Positions 36,238 to 44,952 of a DNA stretch of 64,000 nucleotides are shown one piece after another (position 1 is the first letter of the stretch; the number at the start of each line of letters is the position of its first letter). Source of the stretch: an uncultured Pseudomonadales bacterium (GTDB taxonomy: Bacteria > Pseudomonadota > Gammaproteobacteria > Pseudomonadales > Azotimanducaceae); NCBI GenBank assembly GCA_958296165.1, contig OY282447.1, positions 4,811,154-4,875,153 of the forward strand, read 5' to 3'. Below the pieces are notes generated by a model. The model did no database searches. It was not told the DNA's origin and was given only the letters and a program-made list of their open reading frames with translations. The position numbers and the translations under genes were made by a program.

Positions 36238-38108
36238 GTGGGAATGCCGAAGACGCCAGCCAAGAAGCCGTATTCCGCTTCAACCACGCGGCGCATGTTC
36301 TCGGCGCGGCGGAAGCCGTGGCGCTCGCCTTCGAATAGCTCGTAGCCGACATCGATGCCCTTGGCGAGCAGCGCATCGCGCATGGCTTCGGCCTGATTGG
36401 GCGGCACGATCTTGTCCTCGGCGCCTTGGAAGAAAATCACGGGGCAACCTAGCTGATCCACATGGTTGATCGGCGAGCGCTGTGCCATCGCATCGTCGCC
36501 GCCGACCAGCGTGCCGAGGTAGCGCGATTCGAACTTGTGCGTGTCGCGGTCCAAGGCGCGCAGATCGCCGATGCCGTAATGGCTGGCGCCAGCCTTGAAG
36601 ACGTCGCTGAAGGCCAGAGCGGCGAGCGTGGTGTAGCCCCCGGCGCTGCCGCCGCGGATGGCAACGCGCAACGGGTCGACTCGCCCTTGGGCAACGAGAT
36701 GGCGCACGCAGGCAACGCAGTCTTCCACATCGGTGATGCCCCAAGCGCCGTTCAAGGATGTTCGATAGACACGCCCGTAGCCAGTGCTGCCGCGGTAATT
36801 GACGTCTACCACCGCCCAGCCGCGCGACGTATAGAACTGGATGCGCCAAGATAGATCGCCGTTGCTGGCCGAGGTTGGGCCGCCGTGCGTAGTGACGAGG
36901 AGCGGCGGCAGCTCGCCGGGCAAGCCTTGCTGATCGGCGTTGCGCGGCGGGTAATAGAACGCGTGCGCGGTACCGTTCGTGGAGTCGAAAGTGATCCGCT
37001 CAGCCGCCGAGATCGCACTCGCCGGCACCGGCCGCTCGCCGGGCGACGCCACGACGCGCTGTGCGCCGTCATCGAGCTTGAGCTCGGCGATCTCAGTCGC
37101 ACAATCCGGGAAGCCAGCGAGGAAGGCAACGCCGGCGGCCGTACGGACGATGTCCGAATAGGCGGAACAGGCGCTGTGCAGGGGGCTCGCCAAGCCGTGC
37201 TCCAAGTCCACCACCACAAGCGACGGTTCGCCGTCGGCGATGCGCCGCGCCACCACATGGCGCACGCCGATCGGAACGAAGTAGGTGCTGGCGAATTGCC
37301 AAGCCGGCCCGGCGTACTCAGCGGCCTCCGCGAGCAGGCAGTAGACGCCGGATCGGTCGTATGCGTACAGGTTCCAATAGCCCGAGGCGTCCGAAGCGAA
37401 CAGCAGCTTGCTTTCGCACCAAGTGGGCTGCACGACGGATTCGGCCGCCCCGCCGGCCACTACCGTGGCGTTCGACAGAGCCGCGCCATCGTAGTCCGCC
37501 ACCATCAACTGCGTGCCGTCCCAAGGCATGTTGGGGTGATCCCACACCAGAAACGCCAAGCGTCCATCGGCGGACGAACGAGGCGCGGCGTAGAAATCGT
37601 GGCCGCGGTGCAGCACGGCGACGGCACCGCTGGCCGGGTCGATGCGAACCAAGTCGTTTACAGCTTCGCCGCCGCCGTGCGTCTCGCGCACGGCCAGCAC
37701 CGCAGCACCGTCCCAGAAAAGATCGGCGAAGCGTTCGCTGGCATCTCCTCGGGTGATCTGGCGAGGCTGCGGCGATGCGTCCGCAAGCGCCACCGCATGG
37801 ACGTTTTGATCCTTGAAGTCCACGCAGTAGACGTGATCGCCGTCCACGCCGACCCCCACGCAATAGGCGCCGCCGCCGTATTCGTGAACGCGGCTGCGCA
37901 CGTTGAAGGGGGCTGGCGTGAGTTCGCGGGTGGCGCCGCCGCTACGCTGGATCAACGTGGCACGGCCGCCCTCATCCGGCCGCGTTTCGAGCCAGAAAAG
38001 ATCGCCACCGTGCGCCCGCAAGCCCGAGTAGCCCTTGGAAGCGCCAACGACCACATCGGCGCTGATGGGCGAACTCCAAGTACCGTAGGCCTTGCGGTTC
38101 TCGCTCAC
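36234..38108 (-). CDS. S9-family serine peptidase (prolyl oligopeptidase type)
   Basis: 624 aa with an N-terminal beta-propeller and a C-terminal alpha/beta hydrolase domain. The catalytic Ser is in GGSAGGYTT (about residue 486), the Asp in FQGAEDKIVP, and the His in EGERHGFRR. It resembles dipeptidyl/acylaminoacyl peptidases acting on short peptides. GTG 38108 overlaps the GNAT stop (GTGA) and gives MSENRKAYGTW, a usual opening; the 17 extra upstream residues are probably not translated. No signal peptide, so probably cytoplasmic. Confidence 0.9.
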   Translation of the reverse strand: MSENRKAYGTWSSPISADVVVGASKGYSGLRAHGGDLFWLETRPDEGGRATLIQRSGGATRELTPAPFNVRSRVHEYGGGAYCVGVGVDGDHVYCVDFKDQNVHAVALADASPQPRQITRGDASERFADLFWDGAAVLAVRETHGGGEAVNDLVRIDPASGAVAVLHRGHDFYAAPRSSADGRLAFLVWDHPNMPWDGTQLMVADYDGAALSNATVVAGGAAESVVQPTWCESKLLFASDASGYWNLYAYDRSGVYCLLAEAAEYAGPAWQFASTYFVPIGVRHVVARRIADGEPSLVVVDLEHGLASPLHSACSAYSDIVRTAAGVAFLAGFPDCATEIAELKLDDGAQRVVASPGERPVPASAISAAERITFDSTNGTAHAFYYPPRNADQQGLPGELPPLLVTTHGGPTSASNGDLSWRIQFYTSRGWAVVDVNYRGSTGYGRVYRTSLNGAWGITDVEDCVACVRHLVAQGRVDPLRVAIRGGSAGGYTTLAALAFSDVFKAGASHYGIGDLRALDRDTHKFESRYLGTLVGGDDAMAQRSPINHVDQLGCPVIFFQGAEDKIVPPNQAEAMRDALLAKGIDVGYELFEGERHGFRRAENMRRVVEAEYGFLAGVFGIPT

Positions 38109-38770
38109 CGAAGTCCTTCGCGCTGGTGCAAGGCAGCCCAACGCTCGTGGTCGCGCCACGCGCCGTTGATGTAGAGAAATTGGCGCGACAGCCCTTCGCG
38201 CACGAAGCCGCAGCTGCGCACCAATGCGATGGAGGCCGTGTTGCCGGGCTGGATATTGGCCTCAACCCGATGCAGGCCGAGCTGCCGAAACAGGTGCTCT
38301 TTCAGCTGCAACAGCCCTTCGCGCATGAAACCTTGGCCGGCATGTGCTTGCGCCGCGTAGTAGCCGAGCGATGCGGAAAGAAACGAGCCCATGACGATGT
38401 TGTTGACGTTGACGACGCCGACGATGGCATCGCTGTCGCGGCGGCAGATCACATAGCCGGCGTGATCCTCGCGCTGCGTGCGGCGTAAATAGACCTTGAA
38501 CATGTGGGGCGTCATCGGCGGACTGATCCAAGGCCAATGCAGCTCGCGGCTGGATCGGGCTAGCTCCAGCAATTCGCGCCGATCCTTGCTCACCACAGTA
38601 CGGAAGTACGTCCTGTTCGCGGGCGCCGCGCGGCTTTCGACTGGCCGCGAGTGCTGCTGCGAAGCACTGCCAAGCCGGCGCGAAGTTTCCTCGCGCAACA
38701 TCTCGCCGGCCGGCACTTCGCTGCCGCGGCGCACCCGGTTGGCTTGCGGCCCCACCGCGCCATCGTTCAT
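38105..38770 (-). CDS. GNAT N-acetyltransferase, RimJ/RimL type
   Basis: 221 aa. After a variable 60-residue N-terminus the acetyltransferase core reads GYVICRRDSDAIVGVVNVNNIV, LGYYAAQAHAGQGFMREGL (acetyl-CoA site QxxGxG/A), LHRVEANIQPGNTASIALVRSCGFVREG. This is the ribosomal-protein or small-molecule acetylating subfamily. ATG 38770 overlaps the preceding stop by 4 bases. Confidence 0.9.
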   Translation of the reverse strand: MNDGAVGPQANRVRRGSEVPAGEMLREETSRRLGSASQQHSRPVESRAAPANRTYFRTVVSKDRRELLELARSSRELHWPWISPPMTPHMFKVYLRRTQREDHAGYVICRRDSDAIVGVVNVNNIVMGSFLSASLGYYAAQAHAGQGFMREGLLQLKEHLFRQLGLHRVEANIQPGNTASIALVRSCGFVREGLSRQFLYINGAWRDHERWAALHQREGLR

Positions 38771-39045
38771 TCCCCCACGCCTTCCGCGCGGCCTGCAGAC
38801 TCCGGTCGGCTCTGCTCGGCACGGTGCTGTTCCAGCACGAAGATGTCCCACAGCGCCATTGGAACAACGCATGTACCGATCACCAACAGATGCGTGGCGT
38901 GTGGCTTCCAGCCGTTGTCGTACAGCCACACGCCCTGGGTCGTGAAGTCCTGATAGTGCCAAGTGATCACGCCGTAAGTCACCAAGGCGACGCCGATCGT
39001 CAATACCGCCAAGCGAATCAAATAACGTAGCAACGTAGGCGCCAT
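38767..39045 (-). CDS. Small membrane protein of unknown function
   Basis: 92 aa with two predicted transmembrane helices (LLRYLIRLAVLTIGVALVTYGVI and HLLVIGTCVVPMALWDIFVL), separated by a short Trp/Tyr-rich loop. MAPTLLRYL at 39045 is chosen because the upstream extension is the relic described next. It is the first of four overlapping genes (this, GNAT, S9, ddl). No family recognised. Confidence 0.6.
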   Translation of the reverse strand: MAPTLLRYLIRLAVLTIGVALVTYGVITWHYQDFTTQGVWLYDNGWKPHATHLLVIGTCVVPMALWDIFVLEQHRAEQSRPESAGRAEGVGE

Positions 39046-39129
39046 GCGCAGCACTTCCGCACAGGAATGTCCGCAAAGCGGGCGAGTGTGTGTGAAGGCG
39101 GGGCCTAGAGCAAGCCCGGCCGCGGGCAT

Positions 39130-39440
39130 GGGTGTGCGACGAATCGTGGGTTCAATCGGATGATCCGCTGGAACGCAGGCGCGATAGCAGCGCATCCCGG
39201 ACTCGCACTCGACGATCCAGTCGCCCACTCGGTCCAGATCCTCACGCGTCGCCAGGCAGGCCAGTCGGTCCGACAGTCGCTTGGCCGTCTCGACGCCGAA
39301 ACTCAGCGCCGCTTAGCGCAGCAGCCGGGCGCGCTCGTCCGCACGACCTTGCGCGAGGCCTAACTCGCGGTGCTGGGCGGCACCTTCGGCGCGTATGCGG
39401 GCGTCGAGCCGATCCCAGTGCGCCTGCGTGCAATGGCATG
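39130..39440 (-). pseudogene. Decayed C-terminal piece of an Rpn/YdaD-like putative transposase-nuclease
   Basis: On the minus strand the frame reads WDRLDARIRAEGAAQHRELG, GLAQGRADERARLLR, an in-frame TAA at 39316-39314, then FGVETAKRLSDRLACLATRE and LDRVGDWIVECESGM. This recalls the variable C-terminus of Rpn-type PD-(D/E)XK proteins (glutamine/arginine-rich helix plus 'GE.I.ECESG'). The catalytic N-terminus is gone. Family assignment is tentative. Confidence 0.4.
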
Positions 39441-40140
39441 TAGTGGTGCAAACCCGAAGTGACTTGGTCGCTGGCGTTCGGAATCATCCCCGATCAGCGC
39501 GGGGCTCGCCAGATTGTGCGTCAATTCCTATTGTTGGCACGCAGCGTTTAGAGCCAGCTCCATCCAACCGCAATAGTGTTGTATTCACGCAGCATGCGCC
39601 CTGAAGTACGGCACCGATGCCCAGCCCAAGTACCGGCACCCAGACTGTGCGCTAAACTGCACACCGCTTAATCGTCGCTACTGCCGAAGGAGCCTTCGCC
39701 GCATGAGAAACACACTCGCAACGCTCGTCTGCGCGCCACTTGGCTGCGGATGTCGGTAAGCGTCAACGGACCGTTGCGGAACGAATATCGAGAGCAATCA
39801 ATTACTTGTTGTACAAATGCGGACGCCTTCGGAACCATGCGGACCAATACTCGGCCGAGACGTCCTCATCGGTCAAACAACCGCAAGTATATGATTTTTA
39901 AAGGGTTATTGACTAACTGGTGTTCGTGGTTATGCCTCTCGATATGCCGCGCCAGCGCCTTGTGGCCGGGCGCGGGATTTCCGCTCAGCGAACGTCCGCC
40001 AATCGTTCGTTCGCATGGTTCCGCAGGCGTCCGCGCCAGTCCGCGTTATGTGACCAAGCAAACCCCTGCCGGGGCCAACTTCGCCCCCAACTCGCGTCGC
40101 TCTGTTAAGGTTCTGCCATCCACAACTTGCACAGGCTGAA
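39441..40140. other. Non-coding stretch with a truncated leader ORF
   Basis: No convincing gene. At 39703-39759 a well-placed GAAGGAG and ATG open an 18-codon frame (MRNTLATLVCAPLGCGCR) that looks like the start of a lost lipoprotein or secreted protein. 39780-39930 is noticeably AT-richer than its surroundings. Longer open frames here (39750-40139 plus, 39930-40259 minus) lack family features. Confidence 0.4.
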
Positions 40141-40392
40141 ATGATGCCCAACGACATGAAAGACGAGCACGAACCAGCACAGAGCCGCACCAGCATCGTG
40201 CTCGACAGTATGGTTAAGATCGCCCAAGACGACAAGGCGGACCCGAAAGTGCGAATCAAGGCGGCTAAACTGGTGCTCGCCTACGGCCAAGGCGGTGTGG
40301 GTGCGGATATGAAAGATGTGGGTGCGGATATGAACATAGAACGGAAATTGAGCGCTGGACGGGCGCGCGTGGCAGCTGAAGCGCGGCGATAG
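40141..40392 (+). CDS. Small hypothetical protein with an internal 7-residue repeat
   Basis: 83 aa, charged and mostly helical. It contains VGADMKDVGADMN, encoded by a 21-bp tandem duplication at 40297-40335. The segment TSIVLDSMVKIAQDDKADPKVRIKAAKLVLAYGQ resembles a three-helix DNA-binding or terminase-small-subunit-like piece, but I cannot name a family. Flanks are decayed sequence. Confidence 0.4.
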   Translation: MMPNDMKDEHEPAQSRTSIVLDSMVKIAQDDKADPKVRIKAAKLVLAYGQGGVGADMKDVGADMNIERKLSAGRARVAAEARR

Positions 40393-40518
40393 CGATTTCA
40401 CTATTTGAGCACCCGGAGCCCAGTCAGCGAACTACCTCGCCGAACCCGCCTCGCCCACGTCGTATTGCCTAGAAGGGATGCCTGGGTGGACGCCCGGTGG
40501 ACGCCCTTAGTGACTGGT

Positions 40519-40950
40519 TCAGTCGGCGAGTTCACGACTGAGTTTCTGAGCCTCAGCAATCTCCGCTCGGGTCATGTAACCCGACAAGTCCGCCCGGAAC
40601 CCTCTCGCCAACTTGATTCCCTGCGCGGCAGCGAGATTAGTCCAAGCGTAGGCTTGGATGTCGTCCTTGGGAACGCCATCGCCGCGCATGTACATGAGCC
40701 CTAGATTGAGCTGCGCGTGCGCTTCCCCCTGCTCGGCTGCCTTGCTGTACCACCGCACCGCTTCGACGTCGTCTTCAGCAACGCCCTCGCCTTTCGCGTA
40801 CATGAATCCCAGGTTGAACTACGCTCCCGCACGCCCCTGCTCGGCCGCCTTGCGGTACCACCGCACCGCTTGAACGTCGTCCTTGGGAACGCCCCGCCTT
40901 CGTGGTACATGATTCCCAGGTTGGACTGCGCAATCGCAATTCCGTTTGTA
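40519..40950 (-). pseudogene. Decayed Sel1-repeat protein gene
   Basis: Three Sel1-like repeats in two frames: AQSNLGIMYHEGG, a frameshift, VPKDDVQAVRWYRKAAEQGRAGA and a TAG stop. Then come FNLGFMYAKGEGVAEDDVEAVRWYSKAAEQG and LNLGLMYMRGDGVPKDDIQAYAWTNLAAAQG, ending RAEIAEAQKLSRELAD. Only the last 94 residues remain open (40519-40803). It closely resembles the intact HNH-Sel1 gene 1.3 kb away. Confidence 0.8.
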
Positions 40951-41008
40951 TGGTTGCATGTGCGCCGCGGCGGACCTGCCAGAAATGACGCGTCTTGCGG
41001 CCCGAGAT

Positions 41009-41911
41009 TCATGGGGCGAGCCTCCGGGCCACGCGGAACCCGACGCTGTAGTTGCGGTTGCCGGCGGCGCTCCTGCTCCGGTCCGCGGAGCGGAGGACCG
41101 ATGGTCTGGCGATCCACGAACCGCCGCGCAAGACGCGCTTCGTGCAATCCCCGTCCTCCCACACGCTGCCGTCCGACGGCGCCCCCGTGTAGCTGTCGTT
41201 CCAGCAGTCCTCCGTCCACTCGAACGCATTGCCCAGCATGTCGTGAAGGCCCCATGCGTTCGCCGCGTAGCTCCCCGCCGGCGCAGTCCGCGAATGGCCG
41301 TCGTTGCAGCCTGCTTTCCAAGACCAAGAATAGTCCGTGCTGGCGTCCGCGCCGTTCGCATGGCGGCACTGATCGGCTTCTCCCAATCCCCAGGGCCACG
41401 GCGTCGTCGTGCCCGCACGCGCCGCGTACTCCCACTCCGACTCGCTCGCCAGCCGGTACGCCTCGCCCGTCCTCGAACGCAGCCACTCCGCGTAGTTCTT
41501 CGCGTCTTGCCAGCTCGCGCAGACGACCGGATGCCCGCCGCTCTGACCGAAGCCCGGATTGCGCCAGCTCGATGCCGACCCTCGGCACGAACTCGCCGCC
41601 GAGTAGCCGGTCTCGGCCACGAACCGACCGAACTCCGCGACCGTCACCTCGTACACGCCGAGCGCGAACGGCGTGGCGAACGTCACATCATGCGCCGGGC
41701 CTTCGTCGTCCTGTCGCTCGTTCTCCCACGCCACCGAACCCATCCGGTACGACCCCGCCGGCACCACCACCATCGCCGGACAGTACGGACAGTCGCGAAA
41801 GCGCTCGCCCGCGGACAGTTGCCGCTCGGATGCGTCGCCCCGTTCGGCGCGGCACGCGCCGAGCGCGAGAATCCACGCCGCTGCGAACGCCAGCGCGACA
41901 CGCGTCGTCAT
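41009..41911 (-). CDS. SUMF1/FGE-like lipoprotein, non-catalytic type
   Basis: 300 aa. Signal peptide and lipobox (ALAFAAAWILALGAC), then a complete formylglycine-generating-enzyme-like domain: MVVVPAGSYRMGS, PFALGVYEVTVAEFGRFV, YRLASESEWEYAARAGT, GLHDMLGNAFEWTEDCW, VLRGGSWIARPSVLRSADR, VGFRVAR. The Cys residues used by true FGE around GGSW...CRSA.R are Ala and Leu-Arg here. It is therefore probably a binding or regulatory member. ATG 41911 is favoured over 41974 because it places the signal peptide at the start. It lies between Sel1-type genes on the same strand. Confidence 0.82.
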   Translation of the reverse strand: MTTRVALAFAAAWILALGACRAERGDASERQLSAGERFRDCPYCPAMVVVPAGSYRMGSVAWENERQDDEGPAHDVTFATPFALGVYEVTVAEFGRFVAETGYSAASSCRGSASSWRNPGFGQSGGHPVVCASWQDAKNYAEWLRSRTGEAYRLASESEWEYAARAGTTTPWPWGLGEADQCRHANGADASTDYSWSWKAGCNDGHSRTAPAGSYAANAWGLHDMLGNAFEWTEDCWNDSYTGAPSDGSVWEDGDCTKRVLRGGSWIARPSVLRSADRSRSAAGNRNYSVGFRVARRLAP

Positions 41912-42042
41912 GCCGTTGGCAAGTACCACGCACCCATCGCTCTGGCCGACATCCCGATCATCGTCTTTTTTCATCGACTATTCCCTCTAGTCTCTTTGAA
42001 TTGCCCGGCTTGAGTTCGCTTACGCCGATTCGTCCGGGGCGG

Positions 42043-42133
42043 CAGTTGTCCGGCGTAGCAGCGCCTAGTGTTCGATGCGTAGGAATCTCGCACCAGCCGC
42101 GCCGCGAACGCTGCGATGTGGTAATGGCGGACG
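42043..42133 (-). pseudogene. Fossil of a tyrosine-recombinase N-terminal (SAM-like) segment
   Basis: Minus-strand frame VRHYHIAAFAARLVRDSYASNTRRCYAGQL, then unrelated residues. 'L.R...SANTRRAYA..L' is the hallmark of the core-binding domain of phage/integron integrases. The catalytic domain is absent. About 38 bases recur in inverted orientation at 45012-45050. Confidence 0.5.
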
Positions 42134-42188
42134 CACTCGCGGCACCCGATTCGCCAACTTCGGGGCTTGGTCGCCTGCCGGAAGTTCG

Positions 42189-43376
42189 TCAAGGGCGCGT
42201 GTTCAGGACCGCCTCGACAATCTGGGCCCAGGTCATGTATCCCGACAAGACTGTCCGTAACTCTCTCGCCGACATGTGCCCCTGCGCGGCAGCGCGATTC
42301 ACCCAAGCATAGGCTTGCACGTGGTCCTTGGGAACGCCGTCGCCGTTCGCATACATGATTCCCAGGTTGAATTGCGCAATCGCGTATCCCTGCTCGGCCG
42401 CCTTGCGGTACCACAGCACCGCTTCGCTGTCGTCCTGCGGGACGCCGCTGCCGTCTCGGTACATGAGGCCAAGGTTGAACTGTGCGATCGCGAATCCCTG
42501 CTCGGCCGCTTTGCGGTACCACCGCACCGCTTCGCCATCGTCCTGGGGAACGCCCTTGCCATTCCCGTACATGATCCCTAAGTCGGACTGCGCCGCCGCT
42601 TCTCCCTGCTCGGCCGCCTTGCGGTACCACAGCACCGCTTCGCTGTCGTCCTTGGGGACGCCCCTGCCGTTCCCGTACATGAGGCCCAGGTTGTACTGGG
42701 CGCTCGCGAATCCCTGCTCGGCCGCCTTGCGGTACCACAGCACCGCTTCGCTGTCGTCCTTGGGAACGCCCCTGCCGTTCTCGTACATAAGGCCCAGGTT
42801 GCACTGGGCGCTCGCGTATCCCTGCTCGGCCGCCTTGCGGTACCACAGCACCGCTTCACGGTCGTCCTTGGGAACGCCCCTGCCGTTTGCATACATGGCC
42901 GCCAGGTTGTACTGCGCCATCGCGTCTCCCTGCTCGGCTGCCTTGCGGCACCACAGCGCCACTTCCTTCGGAACGGACAACCGCGGGCGCGTGCGTCCGA
43001 GCATCCGCCACTTGCGGAGTTTCCGCGCGGACCGCGCCAACTTCACCCATTTCCTCCTAGGCACATGCGCCGCCTTGTGGCAGTTCGCGCAGAGGCTCTC
43101 AAGGTTGCTGAAAAAGTAGCCCAAATAGCGCTTGCCGATCTTCTGCCGTTCCGCGTCTTCTTGCTGCTCGCTCAGCACGAGATAGAAGAAGAAGACCTCT
43201 TCCAACTCCCCAAACGACGCGTCATAGGGGAAACCCAAGCTAGATTGGATTTCGCGCAAAGTCTCTTTCGATTGGTGTACTTCGACACTGGCGTGAAGTC
43301 CCGTCGCCGGCCGTGCGCAGCGTTGACAAACAGGCGAGAGGCGGGCGTCCCGGATTCGGGTCCAATGTGCAGGCAT
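42189..43376 (-). CDS. HNH-like domain fused to Sel1 repeats
   Basis: 395 aa. N-terminal 110 residues form an HNH-type site: CQRCARPATGLHASVEVHQ, then NLESLCANCHKAAHVPRRK (two CxxC pairs plus the N and H of HNH nucleases). Seven Sel1-like repeats of 36 residues follow (pattern AQYNLGLMYGNGRGVPKDD.EAVLWYRKAAEQG), ending in a capping helix. ATG 43376 has GGAG 5 bases upstream; a longer frame to 43523 has an unconserved N-terminus. The repeats give a solenoid for protein binding, so a nuclease targeted by partner recognition is possible. No signal peptide. Confidence 0.75.
   Translation of the reverse strand: MPAHWTRIRDARLSPVCQRCARPATGLHASVEVHQSKETLREIQSSLGFPYDASFGELEEVFFFYLVLSEQQEDAERQKIGKRYLGYFFSNLESLCANCHKAAHVPRRKWVKLARSARKLRKWRMLGRTRPRLSVPKEVALWCRKAAEQGDAMAQYNLAAMYANGRGVPKDDREAVLWYRKAAEQGYASAQCNLGLMYENGRGVPKDDSEAVLWYRKAAEQGFASAQYNLGLMYGNGRGVPKDDSEAVLWYRKAAEQGEAAAQSDLGIMYGNGKGVPQDDGEAVRWYRKAAEQGFAIAQFNLGLMYRDGSGVPQDDSEAVLWYRKAAEQGYAIAQFNLGIMYANGDGVPKDHVQAYAWVNRAAAQGHMSARELRTVLSGYMTWAQIVEAVLNTRP
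42297..42970 (-). repeat. Tandem 108-bp coding repeats (Sel1 units)
   Basis: Six near-identical 108-bp units; for example GCGGTACCAC recurs near 42405, 42513, 42621, 42729 and 42837. They encode the Sel1 repeats and are conserved at DNA level, implying recent unit duplication or gene conversion. Copy number is likely to vary. Confidence 0.85.
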
Positions 43377-44065
43377 GCTAGCTCCATTGCCCAATGTTGC
43401 TTCGGCCAATATCGAGCACTCGGTTTCGCGCCAGCCCGCCGCCGCTTCGCGAGCCACGTAGAGCCCGCCGACCCACACCTTGAGCGCCGTCAACAAGAGA
43501 TTTTGCGAGATCACGCTTATCACCTAGGGCCGATCGATGCCCGCCGTTCCTCAACACTTGCCGGACGGCATGTCTCAGCCGTTCCGATGTCCCTGCCTGC
43601 TGACGCCCGGAGGCCGTCAATGGTGGCCGTCGCACAACCAGATGAAAAAGCCATGCGCCACCTTGCTACTGTTCGACGACGGTGCGGGCAACCGCCGCTG
43701 CGGCATTGCTCTGATTTTCGCGTTAGCAGGACGTCCAAATAGTAGCGAAGTCTGATCGCCGCCCGCTCGCCATCCTCAAACCCGACTGAAGCGTTTCCGG
43801 GCCGAGAATCCGTCCCCCCGCCGTGGCGCACCACGATGCCACGCTCCGTGCCGCTGGTCGTCTGTGGTCATCTGCCTCGTTGAACCACGCGATGCGTGCC
43901 GCACAGGGCTCGACAACTGAACAACACGCCCATCGGACATGCTCGGCCGGTCTCCAATCGACACGCCAACGCCTCAGCGTGGGTCGCCTGACACAACGGC
44001 TCGCCAGCGCGAAATCACGCTGCCATTGACGGTTGCCCGTGACCAAACAGGACGGCCGTTGCGCT
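43377..44065. other. Stretch without a recognisable gene
   Basis: It holds only the possible 5' extension of the HNH-Sel1 frame (to 43523) and then 540 bases with no conserved product. Two minus-strand open frames (43520-43834 and 43723-44088) have Arg/Cys-rich composition typical of chance ORFs in GC-rich DNA. Confidence 0.5.
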
Positions 44066-44533
44066 ATGCTCAGATGGCAGAGGCCCATCAGGAATATCGA
44101 CGTGACCTACAACGACACCGAGATCGGCTTACTGCTTCTAGCGCGCGGTGTGTTCCCAAACAGCATCGAGACTCGTTCCGAAGCACGCCGTTCCGTTGAG
44201 TACGCCGCGTTCGAGCGGTTGGTGGAAGATGGGGCGCTAATGGTTGAAATTGAGGTGGAGCATTCCGACGAGGACATCTACAAAACGGCCGTCATCACTA
44301 AATATGGCCGTGGGCTGTTGGATGCCGAAGTCCACCGCACCGTATACGTCAACGTGATCATCACAACCCTATCCAATCCCAAGATTCAGCAAGCGCCTAC
44401 AGATGTCAAACGCGCCAAGGCGGGGGTGCGGGGAGCACCGGCCAACAAGTTGAAGGAGGCTATAGACCAGCTCGGCAAGATCGGCACGTTGGTCGAACTC
44501 GGCCGGAAGCTGATCGAGATGTTCGCGTCCTGA
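44066..44533 (+). CDS. Hypothetical protein, possible winged-helix
   Basis: 155 aa of unknown family. The middle (EARRSVEYAAFERLVEDGALMVE...VITKYGRGLLDAEVH) has the helix-wing look of a winged-helix DNA-binding domain. The C-terminus is basic then helical (DQLGKIGTLVELGRKLIEMFAS). The start at 44066 (MLRWQRPIRN) or 44033 is uncertain. Lower GC than the flanking genes suggests acquisition. Confidence 0.5.
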   Translation: MLRWQRPIRNIDVTYNDTEIGLLLLARGVFPNSIETRSEARRSVEYAAFERLVEDGALMVEIEVEHSDEDIYKTAVITKYGRGLLDAEVHRTVYVNVIITTLSNPKIQQAPTDVKRAKAGVRGAPANKLKEAIDQLGKIGTLVELGRKLIEMFAS

Positions 44534-44574
44534 CCAGCTGCCGAATAGCCGCGGATTGCTACTTCAGCAAGGGT

Positions 44575-44640
44575 GCGCCGCCGCATCTCTCTCTGCCGCC
44601 GCCTTGCGGAACCGCACGGCTTCGCGGAGCGACGTAGGAC
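44575..44640 (-). pseudogene. Sel1-repeat fragment
   Basis: Minus-strand SLREAVRFRKAAAERDAAAHPC matches the Sel1 unit pattern EAVRWYRKAAEQGDAAAQ. Only half a repeat remains. Confidence 0.45.
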
Positions 44641-44952
44641 CAGCGGTCGTCCGCTTGTGGTCTTCAGCGCTCATAGAAGGCAGCCTAGCAGAAAGGTCCG
44701 TTCTCTCTTTGTGTTCACGGCGTCGCAAGAAGCGGCCGGTCGGCGACCTACCGGCCGCCATGTGGCGCACGTGCTGCACGTCGTTCTTGTTCTTGGCGGC
44801 GCTCGCGGGTCAATTGCTCCGTCACTGCGGTTTTCAATTCGGCGTATCGTGCCCGGCCGTGCTGGCCGCCGAACGTCGGGACATGCCGCGACAGGCGGAA
44901 AACGCCCGTTAACCGCCATTATCGTGCAGCGCAAACTGCTACGGTCCAGCCT

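Noticed and set aside
39145-39175. GGGTTCAATC resembling a tRNA T-loop
   Set aside because: No cloverleaf, acceptor stem or anticodon arm could be drawn around it, and it lies in the Rpn-like relic.
39750-40139. 129-aa open frame in the AT-richer intergenic stretch
   Set aside because: No family, no ribosome-binding site and mixed composition; treated as non-coding.
42297-42970. Regularly spaced repeats that look like a CRISPR array
   Set aside because: The 108-bp period, lack of unique spacers and continuous in-frame coding show they are Sel1 protein repeats.
43520-44088. Two overlapping minus-strand open frames
   Set aside because: Arg/Cys-rich composition, no conserved motif and no plausible start; likely chance ORFs.
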